The position numbers and the translations under genes are program-made. 64,000 nucleotides of DNA. Source: Glandiceps talaboti (Eukaryota; Hemichordata; Enteropneusta; Spengelidae). The stretch covers positions 8,785,379-8,849,378 of the forward strand of contig NC_135551.1 of the NCBI RefSeq assembly GCF_964340395.1, in the 5' to 3' direction. Shown one piece after another: positions 49,385 to 61,090 of this stretch; position 1 is the first letter of the stretch, and every line of letters starts with the position of its first letter. The notes beneath the pieces were generated by a model that was not told where the DNA came from, searched no databases, and worked only from the letters and a program-made list of their open reading frames with translations.

Positions 49385-49638
49385 ATCGGATTTATCAATA
49401 AATACATTGTCAACTTTGATGTCGTCATAGTAATATTTTGCATGGTGAAGAACGTTCACTGCAGTATACAGATCTTCAATAACTCTTTGAGTATCAGCTG
49501 CTTCAAAGCTTCCCCATTCATTAAAGTCTGTTAGTTTTATCATCGTGTCTATATCAACACTGTGGATGTTCTGTTCCATACAGAGACGTGATTGTCCTGT
49601 CATTCGTAAAAGCTCTCGTTTAAAACCCACCGGTATTC
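49385..49638 (-). CDS. Kinase-like exon with catalytic-loop pattern
   Basis: A 254-nt exon (phase 1 in, phase 0 out) with a TTTTTTCACAG acceptor and GTAGGT donor. It reads IPVGFKRELLRM (beta-3-like, with a VAIK-type Lys), then EWGSFEAADTQRVIEDLY, AVNVLHHAKYYYDDIKVDN and VFIDKSD. The helix E/catalytic-loop order is that of protein kinases; HRD is replaced by YDD while Asp, Lys and Asn are kept. It lies 2.2 kb downstream of the 7TM exon in the same orientation, and its entry phase matches the 7TM donor. Confidence 0.6.
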
Positions 49639-49814
49639 CTGTGAAAAAACCAACAAGAGTGAAAGTCTACATAGAAACATCATTACTGTGTTTTTCTGTT
49701 AATAAACAATTATGTTTTCTTTCAAGTTGAAAAACCATCAAACATTTAAAATAATATATAAACTGTCTCTTGAGATGATTTGAATGTTATTAACCAGGTG
49801 AAAATTTTACCTAC

Positions 49815-49857
49815 TATAATACAATTCCATTTTGCAAACAGTGTTTGTCAGTTTGAT
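49815..49857 (-). CDS. Possible small exon before the kinase-like exon
   Basis: A 43-nt stretch between TTTTATCTTCAAG and GTAGGT encodes IKLTNTVCKMELYY. It would join the next exon to give YYR-IPVGFKRE, a plausible beta-2/beta-3 pair. It enters in phase 0, which does not match the 7TM donor (phase 1), so it needs another exon or is false. Confidence 0.3.
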
Positions 49858-50189
49858 CTTGAAGATAAAAGAGTGTCAAATGGCAAATTTACATACATGA
49901 ATATGTGTGTACACATTTAATATTTATATGTTCTTTTTGTGCAATATTAAAGTTATGAGATATAATCTAGACTTCATAAAAAATGTGAGTGTCGTTCAAT
50001 TCATAAACAAAGTTAAATACAATTACTTCCGACAATACTTGATATTTGTGCCCAAGTGTAGTTATCAGGTTCACATACCACGTGTTGTGGATATATGTTG
50101 GGGAACAGACCGTGTTTGATCAATTGAAATTGAGGAGGGAGATCAATTTAAAATGCCAATTTGTCAAATACTAAAAAAGCAATTCTTGA

Positions 50190-51007
50190 ATTGAAATTAA
50201 AACGAAGATTATCAAAAATAACTAAAAAATACGTCAACGAGGCAAATTAGTGTGTATTCGTGTTGGCGATGCTCTGATTCCCGTCCATTGTCAGGCTAAG
50301 AGCCTTGGAGTAATCCTTGACTCTTGTCTGTCAATGAAGCCGCATAGTGGACAGATCTGCCGTTCTGCCACTTTTCATTTGTGTCGTATTGCGCTTATTC
50401 GCAAATATTTATCTCAACCTGCTACTGAGCAATTAGTTCATGCATTCATTACATCTCGAATAGATTCGTGTAATTCACTTTTATTTGGGCTCCCGAAGTA
50501 CCCAATCAAAAGTATTCAACGTATTCAAAATATTGCCGCTAGAATTGTAACTCATTCCAAAATCACCATTCACATCACTCCAATTTTGTATCAGTTGCAT
50601 TGGTTACCTGTTTCAGAACGTATTGTTTTAAGATTCTAGTTCTTATTTTTAAATCCATTCATAGGCTTGGACCAATTTATCTTTCTGACACGATCAAGCT
50701 ATATGTCCCACGTCGTAATTTAAGGTCAGCTGATCAGTTCAAACTCTGCCCCACTCGATCACGCACTAAAACATATGATGATCGTGCTTTTAGTGTTGTT
50801 GCTCCCACTCTCTGGAATAATCTCCCACTCAACATCCGTCAGTCACCTAACTTATTTGCTTTTAAATCCAATGTAAAAATTTACTTTTTAAAACTGCTTT
50901 TAACTGATATTTGTATTGTGTGACTTGCTTCCAACGTCTTTGATCACATTTTTTGTGGATACTGACGCTTTATAAAGAAATTAATATATTATTATTATTA
51001 TTATTAT
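50190..51007 (+). mobile_element. 5'-truncated non-LTR retrotransposon, 3' end of RT ORF
   Basis: Plus-strand frames give SLGVILDSCLSMKPH, LIRKYLSQPATEQLVHAFI, SRIDSCNSLLFGLPK and HWLPVSERI, then after a frameshift near 50,620 LGPIYLSDTI and APTLWNNLPLNIR. This is the C-terminal thumb/connection region of CR1/L2-type ORF2. It ends in a (TTA)n tail at 50,986-51,007, as expected for target-primed insertion. It is opposite in strand to the host gene. Confidence 0.85.
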
Positions 51008-51009
51008 TT

Positions 51010-51849
51010 TGTTTCACCATCATTATCGTTGTTTTTGCCTCACAAATGTAGGCATACGTACAGCAACTATGTTTCATTAACTGAAATTCAACAATGATCG
51101 ACACGTACGGTCATTGTATTCAACATTAAATCAGTATGAACGAAGATGGACAAAAATAAGTCAAATATTGTTTGACGAAAACTGCACATTTCGAAACTTT
51201 TGTTTACACAAGCATTTGTAAAGATACACAGTAAAATCATGTTAACTAACAAATAATATGCACCCTAAATGTAAAACGTATTTTGTATGTAAGGTGTTAT
51301 CCAGGTTCGGAGCAAGTTTGTTTTTTTCAATAGAGTGCTGTTTCAGAAGGATGTGTTTCACAAGGATGAAGGGCATGGGAAATTTAAGAAGCAGCGAACT
51401 CATGAGTCAATATTAGCCAAATGCGTTGTTTGAATGAGTTTGAATACTTCTTATTACTGATCTTCCCCCATGCCATATCAAATCATTCTAGTAACCAAAC
51501 TTTAGCCAACAAATGTTAACTACACAAGTTGATATTGATGGGTATTCCTCTAAATTACATTATAGTTTAGGCATTGCTCGCGGCAACAACAATAAAAGCG
51601 TAACAACGAAATTTAATTTTAATAACCCAGCTCATTTATTTCTGAGTTGTCAAACTAACAAAAGCACATCTCATTCGGCCTCATCGACGTAAACGAGGCA
51701 TATTAATTGTGTGCATCAATACTAAAATCAAATCAAACAGAATGTCGGAGATCTAGAGGCATTCATAGATTCCAATCAAGTGCAAGTAGGAAAGACAGTG
51801 AAGGGAATTATACACAGAACAATAAGAAAAAAACAACACTTTTTGATAC
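51010..51849. other. Interval between LINE fragment and the 7TM donor
   Basis: Apart from the 24 codons that read on to a stop at 51,776, no coding signal is seen on either strand. Confidence 0.5.
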
Positions 51850-52883
51850 CTTCCTGTGTTCTTGTCCTCATTCTGTATTTGATGAATTTCTTTATTCGCC
51901 TGATGTCTATGAATTTGTACTCGTCGGTTGAAAACAAGTAAACAAATGGATGAATCAGCGAATTCAAAGGTAAAACTAGAACTGTGATCCATGCATACAC
52001 GGTGGCCGAGAGTTTTACACCAGCAAGACCAATGAACATCACAATAGTGATTGGTAACCAAACCAATAGATCACTGCCAATTATAAACAGCACCATTACA
52101 ATCATCTTTGTTTCGTTTCGAGATCGCCTGTTTTCTATGGCTGCTTTACCAGTCTTGCGTTTAGAGATTGCAATGGTAATGTAGCATGTGATTATCACGA
52201 TGACGTACAACACATCAAGCATTGTGAACATTGTCAAGGAATACTCCCACCCGGGAGGTCTGTCGTGTCGTAGGTGAAGTGGCAAACAGACACTGTTATC
52301 CCCGTAAAACGACTCTCCAAAGTAGTCAATGGAGCAGACTGGTAATATTGTCACTATCAGATTAATACCTGTAGCAATTGCCATTATTTTACCAGCTACT
52401 TTACGGCTTACACGAATTAGTTTAAGTGGATTGGAAAGTACAATGCATCTTATCAGTGACATGACAGTCAAGATGAAAAGTGACATTTGAGAGGACATAG
52501 TGGCTAAGATTCCAATGCATTTGCAAAAGACACTTCTACGCCACAATATATCATATGATACGTAATTATCCATATAATACAAGTCAACACTTCCGAGGCT
52601 AATTAAATATACACCCATTAGGGCATCAGTGATTGTTATCAGTAGTATCATGAATGTATTAGTCGATTTCAGGCCAGATCGATGCTCTTTCTGAAGTCTC
52701 CATATTATGCAATAGAGGTTCAGCAAAAATGACACAAGACCTATTAACCAAGCAAAGAAACGCACGCCATCCCCTGGTAACAAATCTTTGCAGGAACGAA
52801 ATACATTAGGCTCAGGTAAACATTCTTTAATTTTATCCTGTTCAATACCAGCCACACAACAAAGACCATATACATCAGAATAT
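51850..52883 (-). CDS. 7TM domain exon of a type C LGR (relaxin receptor/GRL101-like)
   Basis: Enters in phase 2 after CTTCTTTCAG. It opens with the LGR hinge (YGLCCVAG, then a CKDLLPG block) and continues with seven hydrophobic helices: FFAWLIGLVSFLLNLY, the TM2 segment DALMGVYLISLG, SLFILTVMSLIRC at TM3, the ECL2 signature SVCLPLHLR and GWEYS, TM5, TM6 with DLLVWLPI, and TM7 VLPLNSLIHPFVYLFS. DRY is IRC and NPxxY is HPFVY. I place a donor (GAAG, GTATCA) at 51,850. Without splicing the frame runs 24 codons more, through a hydrophobic stretch, to a stop at 51,776. Confidence 0.85.
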
Positions 52884-53039
52884 CTGAAAGAAGAGGTTAA
52901 TAAATATGTGTACATCTATATAAAAAAGGTCATATCTCCATTATGTAATATTGTACTTAACCAACATTTTTGACAGTAAATTTAAATGGGAGTATACGCG
53001 AAAAAACATTCTCCTGGTTCAGGTCGGTCACTTTTGAGC

Positions 53040-53045
53040 TATTTT

Positions 53046-53097
<52 letters not shown>

Positions 53098-53310
53098 TTT
53101 GGTTTATTTGTATGTATGTATGTATGTATGTATGTATGTATGTATGTATGTATGTATGTATGTATGTATGCATGCATGCATGCATGCATGCATGCATGCA
53201 TGCATGTATGTATGTATGTATGTATGTATGTATGTATGTATGTATGTATGTATGTATGTATGTATGTATGTATGTATGTATGCATGTATGTATGTATGTA
53301 TGTATGTATG
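53040..53310. repeat. (ATTT)n-(GTAT)n-(GCAT)n microsatellite
   Basis: ATTT for about 60 bp, then about 200 bp of GTAT with a block of GCAT. Confidence 0.97.
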
Positions 53311-53319
53311 TGTGTGGGG

Positions 53320-55270
53320 GTGTCTATCTGTGTGTCTGTGTCTGTCACCATTTTCTTAAAAAACAGCTAGCTCAAATATTATGAAAATTGGTATGAGGTA
53401 ATGTAAGGGGTAATGGCTAGAACTGGTTACCTTTTGAGTGAGATCTGTTTATGTTAATTAGGGAAATTTGCATATCAATGAAAACGATTAATTAAACAAT
53501 ATCTTAAGATTGCACACTTCAATTTCAATTTCAATTTGCATAATTAATTAGTCAGTAATTAGGCTATATCAGAAGAAAACATATTGCAATTTCAATATAA
53601 TTTAGTACATATGTTAACCATAACAAAGCATATATATCTTATAAGGTTTGTTAATATAGCTCACAGTTTTAATAAATAATTTATATGAGTTATAATTTTA
53701 GGTAATAAGGCTATATCTTAAGAATGCATATTTCAATTTTAATTAACTTCATCGGTGCATATGTTACCCATAACAAATCACATATGTCCTATACAATTTG
53801 TTTGTTTAGTTTTTCGTTTTAATGAAAATAAATTGCATAATTAATGATTTTAGGTAATTAGGTTGTATCTTACAAAAATATATAATATGGTACATATATC
53901 ATTAAATAATAACACATGCCAGCGAGGGCAATATTACAATTTAATGCCTGCACAAAGATTGGCACTCTTTACCAAAATTCTGATGATGCCCGAGCCGAAG
54001 GGCATCATCAAAATTTTGGTAAAGAGTGCCAGCCCGAGGGCAGGCACTAAATTGTGATATTACCCGAGCGCATGTGTTATCAATTTTATTACACCGTCCA
54101 CTCATCATACGTCAAATCATTCACATAGCTACTCTTCATTCATAATCATTCAACATTGATAGAAAAGTTTCCATTTCAAGGTGCATTTCCAAATTGTACT
54201 TGCAGTTAACCATCGAATACATGGCATGCATTATTTACTCAAATTTCTACTAGAAATAAGCTTGTATGACATACTTTATTTTATTAGCTAGTCTGCCATT
54301 TCAAATACGTAAAAGTAGAAAACATGCGCAGAATAAATGTGCAATGTTCGACATAAATCCAGTGGGCAATAGTGCCGGGCATTAGTCTATTTAAAGTAGG
54401 TCATATGATTCGATTCTGACCAATGACAGCTTGTGTAAGAATGTTGAGGTGTAATAAACCTTAACAACATGCACCTATACAACCTTTGCTTTTAATGAGT
54501 AATTTGAATGATTAACGTTATTAAATAATTAAGATGTATCATATACTCTTAATATTCCATATAATTTGGAACATACATAACCACAGACGCACTTGTCCAA
54601 AAACGCCTCTTGGCATATTTTTTAATATAGTTTTAACAAGTTACTTGCATAATTGGTGATTTTCGGCAATTAGGCTTTATCTTAAGAATGTAAACTGCAA
54701 CGTTGATATAATTTGGTACATATGTCAACCATAACAATGCGCAAATGAGTTTTCTTGATGTAGCTTTTACTTTTAATGAGTAATTTGCATTATTAACGAC
54801 CATCAACAATTGATCTATATCTATGGTATACATACTTCAAATTCCATATAATTTATCAAATACATCAACCTTGAGAAAACACACATATATTGTTGGTATA
54901 GCCTAAAACCTGTTGGTATAGTTTGTAATTTGAATGGGTAATTTGCATAATTAATCGGTAATTAGGCTATATCTGAAGAATTCGTATGCTTAATGTTATT
55001 TAACTTGATATATTCATCAACCATAAAAAATCATACTTTTTGATGTAGTTGCTTGTGTAGTTTTGAATTGCGATGTGTAGTATATAAGTAATCATTTCGA
55101 TAATTGGATATTATTTGTAGAATACAAACTTTAAATATCAGATAATTCAGTACATGGATTTATGCTAAAGACGTGTATGCGTTATGTAAAGCTTGATGAT
55201 ATAACTTATAAGCTAAATGGTGAATTTGCATAATTAATAAACAATATTTTAACTATGTAAGCTTCAAAGT
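53320..55270. repeat. Tandem array of about 146-bp repeats, array 2 (degenerate)
   Basis: The same head (CATTTTCTTAAAAAACAGCT) and unit phrases as array 1 at 46,410-47,330, repeated roughly ten times with divergence. It is interrupted by a 173-bp palindrome at 53,908-54,080. It lies in the intron between the last LRR exon and the 7TM exon. Confidence 0.75.
53908..54080. repeat. Near-perfect 173-bp palindrome
   Basis: The arms read ATAACACATGCCAGCGAGGG inwards, and the right arm is their reverse complement through to CATGTGTTAT. They meet at GATGATGCCCGAGCCGAAGG with almost no loop. The TAACACATGCCAGCGAGG end also occurs at 8,380-8,400 and, inverted, near 14,485 and 14,725, so it is a dispersed foldback family. 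Confidence 0.9.
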
Positions 55271-55823
55271 TCATAGTTTTATATAATTAATTTTCCAATT
55301 AAGTGATATGTACATCATGTCTAATATCTACAGTTCAGAGGTTTGCATTGCAACAATGTGTGTAGGCCCTACAATCTATAGTTTTGCACTTACGGGAGGC
55401 ATTCAGCTTGTTGGGTCGCCAGGATTTAAATTACTGGTATTGGTCAACACAGAGGTTATGAGATTTATAAACAATGTAACTTTTGCACTCATTAGAGAAT
55501 ATGAGACAGCCAATCTTTCGTCTATGGGCGGACTCTTATTGAAGGTGTATGCAATGGTTAATGATTAGTGTGTGGGTATGAGGAACGCTACGCGGATTGG
55601 GTATAAAATAGATACTGTCCTCAGATGCCAGTTGGCCTCATTACCATTTGGTAAATATGAATCTGTGTAACGTAGCTATTAAATACATGCGTGTTTGTCA
55701 AAACGCAAGAAATGTCGTCGTCAGTCTTAAAACAGAAAGATGTGGAATGGAGTTCACACCCGAATTTCTCTATAATCCTCAGATAAATAATATTTTTAGA
55801 ATTGTGTTAAGAATATCACTTAC
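55271..55823. other. Intron sequence, open frame of unknown meaning
   Basis: A plus-strand open frame at 55,308-55,568 (86 codons) has no recognisable domain and lies antisense in the receptor intron. I do not count it as a gene. Confidence 0.3.
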
Positions 55824-55895
55824 AGTTTCTGCAGTTCTCCTAAATCAGCGAAAGAGTCTCCATCAAAATAAGAGATGGGGTTATTCCGTAGATCA
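55824..55895 (-). CDS. LRR exon of gene 2 (72 nt)
   Basis: Phase 2-2, TTTTCAG acceptor and GTAAGT donor. It encodes DLRNNPISYFDGDSFADLGE followed by LQKL, one leucine-rich repeat. Exactly 72 nt is the standard LGR repeat exon. It can join the 7TM exon directly to read QKL-YSDVYGLCC. Confidence 0.85.
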
Positions 55896-56738
55896 CTGAA
55901 AAGTATAATATGTCCTATTAGGATAGTATTATAGAAGATCAATAGTTGCTTAAGTATGAAATATTAACTCTTTGTTGTGAGCATTGGCAGATATAACATA
56001 ATCAGTGTATGTAGATGTAAACTTATCACATGTTGTCATAAAAAAAATGGCCGGCTAAATGTTATTTTAGAACTGTTGTTCTAAAAAATATAGGTGCAAC
56101 ATTCACAGCATGAACTCATGATTAAGAATTCACTAATTGATTATTTTAAAACTGATCAAACACGTGAATAGCAGGCATGTCCTCATCTGCAATGGTGTTC
56201 GCATACTTACAGAAATTGCAATCTATTCAGACCGTTGAAGCTGGTTCGAATCAATTTGTTCAATGAATTTACTGATAGGTTTCTATAAAAAATATAACAT
56301 TTTTCTATTACTACCGAACAAATGTGATAAAAGAAGAGATTGAATTAATAAGTACGGTGGGTTTTTTTTCATCTCATATTAGATTTATTGATATGACTTA
56401 CATAGAAATTCTTATAGTGCCCACGCATACAAAACGTTTTGTTTAATTTCACAAATCAACATTAATATTGTCGGATGAAATAAGGAGGATTCGAATACAA
56501 TACTTTATTTGTATTCACAGTGAGAAAGATGTAACATTTCAAGTGCGTGCGTGTGAGCTATCAGTGTGTCTGTTTTATCTGGGTAATTTGAAACAGCACA
56601 CTTTGCTTGATATGAAAAAAGGAAACATTGTGCAGCCTCATTAAAACCCTTTAGTCTTTATGGTTTGGTAGTAACATATTAAACATGAATAATATAATTA
56701 AATGACAAAGACAGCAAGAACAGATGATTTGCACTTAC
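55896..56738. other. Intron of gene 2
   Basis: No exon recognised. Confidence 0.5.
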
Positions 56739-56810
56739 AGAAATAACAGATTCCTTAGGCCTTCAAAGATGTTAACTGCTAAAGTATCAATCCCATTGTC
56801 TGACAGGTCA
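56739..56810 (-). CDS. LRR exon of gene 2 (72 nt)
   Basis: Phase 2-2, ATTCATAG acceptor and GTAAGT donor. It encodes DLSDNGIDTLAVNIFEGLRN and LLFL, a classical LRR with the LxxNxI core. Confidence 0.88.
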
Positions 56811-57357
56811 CTATGAATATAAGACACAATTCCATAAATGAAAACAATATTACATCGTTCATACATTATTTCATTCTTTATTGCCTAGCTTTATCAACCT
56901 TTGTTTGTTTAATGCATATGTTATTGACATGCATTCGGGGTTACAGGTTACCATGTCTTTGAAAGGACTAAAATCTATGTATTTGTAGAGTGCGTGGCAT
57001 AAGTTGTGGCATTCTCCTTGTTAATTTGTATTTCTTTAAGAAATGTGAGTGAGTCCACTTAGTTTATTACTAACCCCTGATGAAGCACTCTCACCCACCT
57101 ATAATGCTTACATTGATATAGGTCTTTAAGTCCAGTGGCTAGTTAAAATGGGAAAACTCTTTTAAAGAATGTCCACCTTACTTGCACTAGTTTCTTTCGC
57201 ATGCACTACGTTAACGTTACTGTTCACGTACATAAAATGTTCTACACTGACCATAGGCATGTGAAATGATTTGAAATTACTTCATTGTACACATCATATA
57301 TGTATCAACGACATGGATAACATAATACAAGAGATTTCAGATTATGTATTCATCACA
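56811..57357. other. Intron of gene 2
   Basis: No exon recognised before the LINE. Confidence 0.5.
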
Positions 57358-57433
57358 TCTATCTATCTATCTATCTAATAAATTTATATAGCGCCAAATA
57401 TCCAAAGAAAACAATGTTCAGTGGCGCTTAGAG

Positions 57434-59500
57434 TTAGAAAGGAGATGAAAAAGCTCTCTGAAATATGTGGGTTTTCAAGCGTCTTTTGAAAATGTTAACA
57501 TTGGGAGAGGTTTTAATGTCCAGGGGTAGAGAGTTCCAAAGTTCAGGAGCTGCTGAAGAGAAGGAGCGGCGACCATAGGAAACCAGATTCCATTTGGGTG
57601 TATGCAGAAGGCATTTATCCGATGAACGAAGAGTGAGTAATGAAGAACGAGGTGTAATTAAGTTCTTGAGATATTATGGAGAGATTCCATTTAGGGCTTT
57701 ATAAGTGAAGAGCAGAAGTTTGAAAACAATACGATGTGATACTGGAAGCCAATGAAGTTGTTTTCGAATAGGGGTTATGTGTTCGAATTTCCTGGTGCGC
57801 GTAATAATCCTAGCTGCCGTATTTTGGGCACGTTGTAACCGCTGTAAGTGAACGTCAGGCAGACCATATAGTAAGGAATTACAATAGTCCAGCTTCGATG
57901 ATATGACAGCATGGACGAGGGTGGCACAAGAATCCTGAGAGAGGTATTTCCTGATGTGTCCAATTTTACGAAGGAGGAAGTGAATGGTGCGGCAGGTGGT
58001 AATTATGTGTTGTTGAAATGTATAATTGTCATCAAATATGACACCAATGTTTCTCGCAGATGAAGTAGTTTCAATAACACTTGAACATATGTTGATGGAA
58101 GTGAGAGGCAACGGCGAATGATCAAATTTGGAACGAATTAAAATGACTTCTGTCTTAGAATCATTTAACTTCAGTTTATTTTGCGTCATGATCATCCATT
58201 TCTTAATATCGTTGACACATTCTTCAATAGAAGATACGGCAGAGGTGGTGTTGGATTTCTTAAAAGACAAGTACAGTTCATTATCGTCGGCGAATTGGTG
58301 AAACTGAAGTTTATGACGGCGAATGATCTGACCGAGTGGTGAAATATAAATAGTAAACAATAGAGGTCCTAGGACAGAGCCCTGAGGTACTCCGAACCGT
58401 AGCAATTGAGCAAGTGACATTTTCCCATTTACTGTAACTGATTGAAATCTGTCTGTGAGGTATAAGCAAAGCCATTTAAGAGGAGTTCCTTTGATACCAA
58501 GATCTGACAAACGCTTTAGAAGTATTTCGTGATCTATGGTATCAAATGCTGCAGATAAGTCTAATAGAACAAGAAGAACAATTTGTCCGGAGTCGAGTGC
58601 AGTCAGAATAGCATTATGTACAAGGAGAAGTGCTGTTTCGGTACTGTGATGTTGTTTGTAGGCAGATTGAAGTGGCTCAAATAAAAGGTTATTATTCAAG
58701 AAGTCTGTGAGCTGAGCAGCAACTACCTTTTCAAGTAACTTAGACAGAAAAGGTAGATTGGAAATTGGACGAAAGTTTTTGAGAAATTCCGGATCGAGCG
58801 TGGGTTTCTTAATAAGTGGTGTGACAACTGCAGACTTCAATAAATGAGGTACAAAGCCAGATTCGAGTGACAAATTAATAATCCAAGTGATAATCACGAG
58901 TAGTTTATCAAGACACAGCTTGACAAATGATGTTGGCAATGGATCTAAACTACTTGACTTGTTTGGTGCACCCCTGATGATATCGTGAATTTCCTTCTCT
59001 GATACTGGTTGAAAACAATCAAGCGATTCCGAAGAGATGACTTCCACATTGCTAAAGTCAACAGCTGAGCTTTGGGCATCTAGACTTGAGCGGATATCAA
59101 TGATCTTTTGCATGAGAAAATCACAGAAACGGTTGCTTAATTCCAGTTCAGATATGTGAGAAGGAAGCAAAGTGTCATTAGGTGATGATGAAATTGATGA
59201 CAATATTTTGAAGAGAGACTTTTGATCATGTGCATTCTTTTCAATGAGATCTTTGTAGTAGGTCACTTTGGCGTTGCGGATCAGGAAGTTGACATTTTTA
59301 CAAGATTCACGATATATTTGTCGGTGAATTTCAAGTTTTGACTTACGCCACTGCTTTTCAGCACAGCGTCTATCTTTCTTGGCAACTGCAATGTCAGGTG
59401 TGTACCATTTACAATCCGGTCTAATAGTAACAACACGCTTTTTTATGGGTGCATGCTTGTCAAGAAGTTCTCTGAGTTTGGTATCATAAGTATTAACAGC
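57434..59500 (-). pseudogene. LINE reverse transcriptase (ORF2, C-terminal part)
   Basis: The frame opens DKHAPIKKRV and runs through FRPISNLPFLSKLLEKVV, PLQSAYKQHHSTETALLLVH, VLLVLLDLSAAFDTIDHEIL, GVPQGSVLGPLLFTIYISPL and the catalytic FADDNELYLSF. It continues to HWLPVSHRIVFKLL. One TAA near 57,672 interrupts it, after which it continues (GRRSFSSAAPELWNSLPL) to the true stop at 57,434. The FADD box replaces the usual YADD. Confidence 0.9.
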
Positions 59501-60546
59501 ATCACTAAGATCAGTGGATCGGAGAATTCTGTAACGCTGTCAAGATCTTTCAACAAATCTTCAGTTGAAATTCTTGCAAGTTGACGATAAGTAATTTCTT
59601 TTTTGAGTCGACGTGGTTTAGGGAGAGATAACTTGGCAACAACCGGGTTGTGATCAGAGGAACGGAGACCATCCACATGAAGAGATGATATGAGAGAGTC
59701 ATTGTTACATATAACTAAATCCAAGGTGTGTCCATGTTTGTGGGTGGGATGTTCAACATACTGAGTGAAGTTGGAGGAAGTCAGTAGGTCTATAAACTTC
59801 CCAGCATTAGTATCATTTACATCTTCCACATGAATGTTAAAGTCACCAGTAAGGACTACATTTGATGGACATGCAGCATAGTTTTCAATAGTTGAGCCAA
59901 ACTCACTGTCAGCTTATTTTTAGCATTTGGTGGTGGACGATAAACAATAACAACTTTTAGTGAGACGCCGCCGTATTGAAATGTGGCTTCTGAGGCTTCA
60001 AATGTATAAATATGATTAACAGGTTTCCAAGATGTGAGTTTCAAATTTGACTTATAAATAAGAGCTAAGCCCCCATGGGCAGAACCAGTGGTTGATTTAG
60101 CTTTACGGGGAAGGTGTTTGAAAGAATAACCATTAGGTGTGCAATCATTGAAAATAGGATCATCTCCAGATTCCCGTAGCCATGTAATCAGCAACTTCAG
60201 CAGATTTATTGCCCAATGATTGGACATTCCATGTGGCTAGAGTTAAAAGATCAGACTTCAAGATTTGGAGGTTAACACGGTCATTTCTTTTAGTTTGTTC
60301 TTTAAAACTTTTGTTGCGAGACTTCAGTTTACGTGAGCCTCCCCTTGCTCCTCTGTGAGTTGGAAATCTGGATTGTATTCCTAGTGTTTTGATCGTGAAC
60401 CAAACATCTTCAGTGCATTTGAGTTTGGCACAATTCTTGTTCAGATGTAATAATTCTTGTGTGTTGTAGATTTTTGGTTGAGGATAATGATCCAGATGCA
60501 TGTAGATGAAAAACAATACAGGCAGCAGAATACTAATAGGTGACAT
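59443..60546 (-). pseudogene. LINE endonuclease region, frameshifted
   Basis: Successive frames hold RFPTHRGARGGSRK, LATWNVQSLGNKSAEVADY, HGGLALIYKS, VVIVYRPPPNAKN, LTGDFNIHVEDVND and LRSSDHNPVV. These are the conserved endonuclease blocks (GDFN and SDH motifs). Shifts near 60,175, 59,870 and 59,520 break the protein. Confidence 0.85.
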
Positions 60547-61090
60547 GAGTCTCTGGATGCCAAGGTGTTCATAATTACAATGGTATAAATTACAGTTGTA
60601 AAGCCAATTTGAATATAAACAATGAGTCAGTATTTACAGGTGGTTGTCTGCTGGGTGAGATAGCAAGTAGTTGGAAAGTAGCAAATGTTCAGCAATGGAC
60701 TTCAGTTCCAAAACTAGTAACATGGGGGAAGAAATACTGTAACCATACTGTGGTGCTCGCCAATATAGTTGATTCAGTACAAGCAGCGCAGTCACTGGAC
60801 ATTCACAAGTCTTCATGACGTAGAAATAAACCCATAAAAGGCAATAGTTGCACAGAATTGGTGGTTTTCAGGAGAGCTGATGTGAGGGGCAGCCGGTTAG
60901 GCGCACACCTTACTAATAAAGCCCATTTGGACATGCGCATTTGGACCATGTAATCTTTAAAGTGTATATCGGCAAGTGTTCCTTGTTCAATTTGAAGAAA
61001 GACATTTAATTTTAAATATGAAAACAACAATGTTGGTGTACATTTGTATTATGGAAAGAAACATTGTTGGTACTATATATATATATATAT

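Larger units (their letters stand above)
57358..60560 (-). mobile_element. CR1/L2-like non-LTR retrotransposon, nearly full length
   Basis: The minus-strand element carries an apurinic-type endonuclease and reverse transcriptase. It ends with a TATAGCGCC-type 3' tail and a short (AGAT)n repeat at 57,358-57,380, a CR1/L2 feature. Few defects (two or three frameshifts, one stop) imply a young insertion. It lies in an LRR intron, in the same orientation as the host gene. The 5' limit is uncertain and may extend beyond 60,560. Confidence 0.85.

Noticed and set aside
55308-55568. 86-codon ORF as a gene
   Set aside because: Antisense in the receptor intron with no recognisable features and no splice or homology support.
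60609-61030. ORFs upstream of the LINE as its ORF1
   Set aside because: No coiled coil, zinc knuckle or esterase motif, and the frames on both strands look random.
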